Assembly (NCBI GenBank): GCA_023078555.1
Contig: CM041198.1
Coordinates: 4,416,354-4,480,353 of the forward strand
Reading direction: 5' to 3'
Length of the DNA stretch: 64,000 nucleotides
Origin: Ulva prolifera
Lineage: Eukaryota; Chlorophyta; Ulvophyceae; Ulvales; Ulvaceae
Shown piece by piece: positions 61,601-64,000 of this stretch. A program made the position numbers and the translations under genes. Under the pieces are notes generated by a model. It had not been told where the DNA came from. It worked only from the letters and a program-made list of their open reading frames with translations, and did no database searches. The stretch's first letter is position 1. Each line of letters starts with the position of its first letter.

Positions 61601-64000
61601 CAATCTCGCCCTAGCAACCTCGCCTTAGCAATCTCGCCCTAGCAATCTCGCCCTACACCTTTAAATCTCTCCCGTTAGGCTGGCACTCCATGTTGAATGC
61701 TTAACATGCAATCTCGCCCTAGCAATCTCGCCCTAGCAATCTCGCCCTAGCAACCTCGCCCTACACCTTTAAACCTCTCCCGACAGGCTGGCACTCCATG
61801 TTGAATGCTTAACATGCAATCTCGACCTAGCAATCTCGCCCTAGCAATCTCGCCCTAGCAATCTCGCCCTAGCAATCTCGCCCTAGCAATCTCGCCCTAG
61901 CAATCTCGCCCTAGCAACCTCGCCCTACACCTTTAAACCTCTCCCGACAGGCTGGCACTCCATGTTGAATGCTTAACATGCAATCTCGACCTAGCAATAT
62001 CGACCTAGCCATCTCGCCCTAGCAATCTCGCCCTAGCAACCTCGCCCTACACCTTTAAATCTCTCCCGTCAGGCTGGCACTCCATGTTGAATGCTTAACA
62101 TGCAATCTCGACCTAGCAATCTCGCCCTAGCAATCTCGCCCTAGCAATCTCGCCCTAGCAACCTCGCCCTAGCAATCTCGCCCTAGCAATCTCGCCCTAG
62201 CAATCTCGCCCTACACCTTTAAATCTCTCCCGTTAGGCTGGCACTCCATGTTGAATGCTTAACATGCAATCTCGCCCTAGCAATCTCGCCCTAGCAATCT
62301 CGCCCTAGCAACCTCGCCCTACACCTTTAAACCTCTCCCGGCAGGCTGGCACTCCATGTTGAATGCTTAACATGCAATCTCGACCTAGCAATCTCGCCCT
62401 AGCAATCTCGCCCTAGCAATCTCGCCCTAGCAATCTCGCCCTAGCAACCTCGCCCTACACCTTTAAACCTCTCCCGACAGGATGGCACTCCATGTTGAAT
62501 GCTTAACATGCAATCTCGACATAGCCATCTCGCCCTAGCCATCTCGCCCTAGCAATCTCGCCCTAGCAACCTCGCCCTACACCTTTAAATCTCTCCCGAC
62601 AGGCTGGCACTCCATGTTGAATGCTTAACATGCAATCTCGCCCTAGCAATCTCGCCCTAGCAATCTCGCCCTAGCAATCTCGCCCTAGCAATCTCGCCCT
62701 AGCAATCTCGCCCTAGCAAATTGCCCTACACCTTTAAACCTCTCCCGACAGGCTGGCACTCCATGTTGAATGCTTAACATGCAATCTCGACCTAGCAATC
62801 TCGACCTAGCCATCTCGCCCTAGCAATCTCGCCCTAGCAACCTCGCCCTACACCTTTAAATCTCTCCCGTCAGGCTGGCACTCCATGTTGAATGCTTAAC
62901 ATGCAATCTCGCCCTAGCAATCTCGCCCTAGCAATCTCGCCCTAGTAATCTCGCCCTGGCAATCTCGCCCTAGCAATCTCGCCCTAGCAAATTGCCCTAC
63001 ACCTTTAAACCTCTCCCGACAGGCTGGCACTCCATGTTGAATGCTTAACATGCAATCTCGACCTAGCAATCTCGCCCTAGCAATCTCGCCCTAGCAATCT
63101 CGCCCTACACCTTTAAACCTCTCCCGGCAGGCTGGCACTCCATGTTGAATGCTTAACATGCAATCTCGACCTAGCAATCTCGCCCTAGCAATCTCGCCCT
63201 GGCAATCTCGCCCTAGCAATCTCGCCCTAGCAATCTCGCCCTAGCAACCTCGCCCTACACCTTTAAACCTCTCCCGACAGGATGGCACTCCATGTTGAAT
63301 GCTTAACATGCAATCTCGACATAGCCATCTCGCCCTAGCCATCTCGCCCTAGCAATCTCGCCCTAGCAACCTCGCCCTACACCTTTAAATCTCTCCCGTC
63401 AGGCTGGCACTCCATGTTGAATGCTTAACATGCAATCTCGCCCTAGCAATCTCGCCCTAGCAATCTCGACCTAGCCACCTCGCCCTAGCAATCTCGCCCT
63501 AGCAATCTCGCCCTACACCTTTAAATCTCTCCCGACAGGCTGGCACTCCATGTTGAATGCTTAACATGCAATCTCGCCCTAGCAATCTCGCCCTAGCAAT
63601 CTCGCCCTAGCAATCTCGCCCTAGCAATCTCGCCCTAGCAATCTCGCCCTAGCAAATTGCCCTACACCTTTAAACCTCTCCCGACAGGCTGGCACTCCAT
63701 GTTGAATGCTTAACATGCAATCTCGACCTAGCAATATCGACCTAGCCATCTCGCCCTAGCAATCTCGCCCTAGCAACCTCGCCCTACACCTTTAAATCTC
63801 TCCCGTCAGGCTGGCACTCCATGTTGAATGCTTAACATGCAATCTCGCCCTAGCAATCTCGCCCTAGCAATCTCGCCCTAGTAATCTCGCCCTAGCAATC
63901 TCGCCCTAGCAATCTCGCCCTAGCAAATTGCCCTACACCTTTAAACCTCTCCCGACAGGCTGGCACTCCATGTTGAATGCTTAACATGCAATCTCGACCT

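Larger units (their letters stand above)
27071..64000. repeat. satellite array of 14-bp units with 54-bp headers, hierarchical
   Basis: The whole interval is one array in one orientation. The base unit is AATCTCGCCCTAGC, with recurring variants: AATCTCGACCTAGC, AATATCGACCTAGC, CATCTCGCCCTAGC, AATCTCTCCCTAGC, AATCTCGCCCTGGC and others. Each run of units ends CCTA and is followed by a 54-bp header starting CACCTTTAAA and ending CTTAACATGC. Block length is 54+14n-2; measured spacings in clean sequence are 108, 122, 136, 149, 150 and 164 bp (149 where the last unit is the 11-bp AAATTGCCCTA). Headers vary at fixed sites (AAACC or AAATC; CCGACAGG, CCGGCAGG, CCGTCAGG or CCGTTAGG; CTGG or ATGG). There is no ORF: each 14-mer carries TAG, and 14 is not a multiple of three. 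Centromeric, subtelomeric or other heterochromatic roles are all open. Confidence 0.97.

Noticed and set aside
27071-64000. CRISPR-like array (headers as repeats, runs as spacers)
   Set aside because: The 'spacers' are themselves 14-bp tandem units of variable number, not unique sequences, there are no cas genes, and the genome has spliceosomal introns.
27071-64000. A repeat protein coded by the array
   Set aside because: Each 14-mer has TAG on the plus strand and TAG on the minus strand, and the frame rotates because 14 is not divisible by three, so every frame closes quickly.
27071-64000. Telomere tract
   Set aside because: Units contain CCCTAG within 14 bp, not a continuous CCCTAA or CCCTAAA run, and a complex header interrupts them regularly.

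Overview
The window is nuclear DNA from a eukaryote, probably a protist or alga. Spliceosomal introns with GT...AG ends can be read in several minus-strand genes. The mobile elements are eukaryotic classes: a Ty1/copia-type LTR element, a DIRS-type tyrosine-recombinase retroelement, and Tnp2-like (CACTA/EnSpm-related) transposases. Compact 50-121 nt introns and a GC-rich DIRS element would suit a green alga, but no sequence here fixes the lineage. I saw no rRNA or tRNA gene, no bacterial operon and no CRISPR array.

Layout. 1-2.6 kb: decayed copia-type gag, protease and integrase, minus strand. 3.46-6.38 kb: an unrecognised multi-exon minus-strand gene. Six of its introns are phase 0 and keep the frame, and its 3' end holds a 244-bp tandem duplication that adds an exon. 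6.6-8.1 kb: spacer with a long inverted repeat and a 183-bp repeat in three copies. 8.1-10.9 kb: a broken Tnp2-like transposase (central and C-terminal parts), minus strand, with a 32-bp frameshifting tandem duplication. 11.8-16.56 kb: a GC-rich DIRS-like retroelement, plus strand, with gag, RT, RNase H, DIRS C-terminal domain and tyrosine recombinase; it carries several stops and frameshifts and has lost one catalytic Arg. 16.66-19.34 kb: the N-terminal and middle parts of a second Tnp2-like transposase, minus strand. 19.3-26.97 kb: no gene I can support, only small repeats. 26,971-27,070: 100-N assembly gap. 27,071-64,000 (window end): one uninterrupted satellite array.

The array makes up more than half the window. 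Its base unit is a 14-mer, AATCTCGCCCTAGC and variants. Runs of about 3 to 9 units are each preceded by a 54-bp header, giving blocks of about 108-164 bp in 14-bp steps. Blocks occur in recurring orders, forming higher-order repeats of about 2-2.9 kb, and rare variants recur at a 12.1-kb spacing. The array has no open reading frame, because the TAG in each unit rotates through all frames. Indel noise is concentrated beside the N gap at 27.0 kb and the single N at 40,231, which looks like unpolished contig ends.

Together this is a repeat-rich heterochromatin-like region: a dense set of dead or dying transposons and one candidate host gene next to a large satellite block that could be centromeric, subtelomeric or another heterochromatic locus. 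The sequence alone does not say which.
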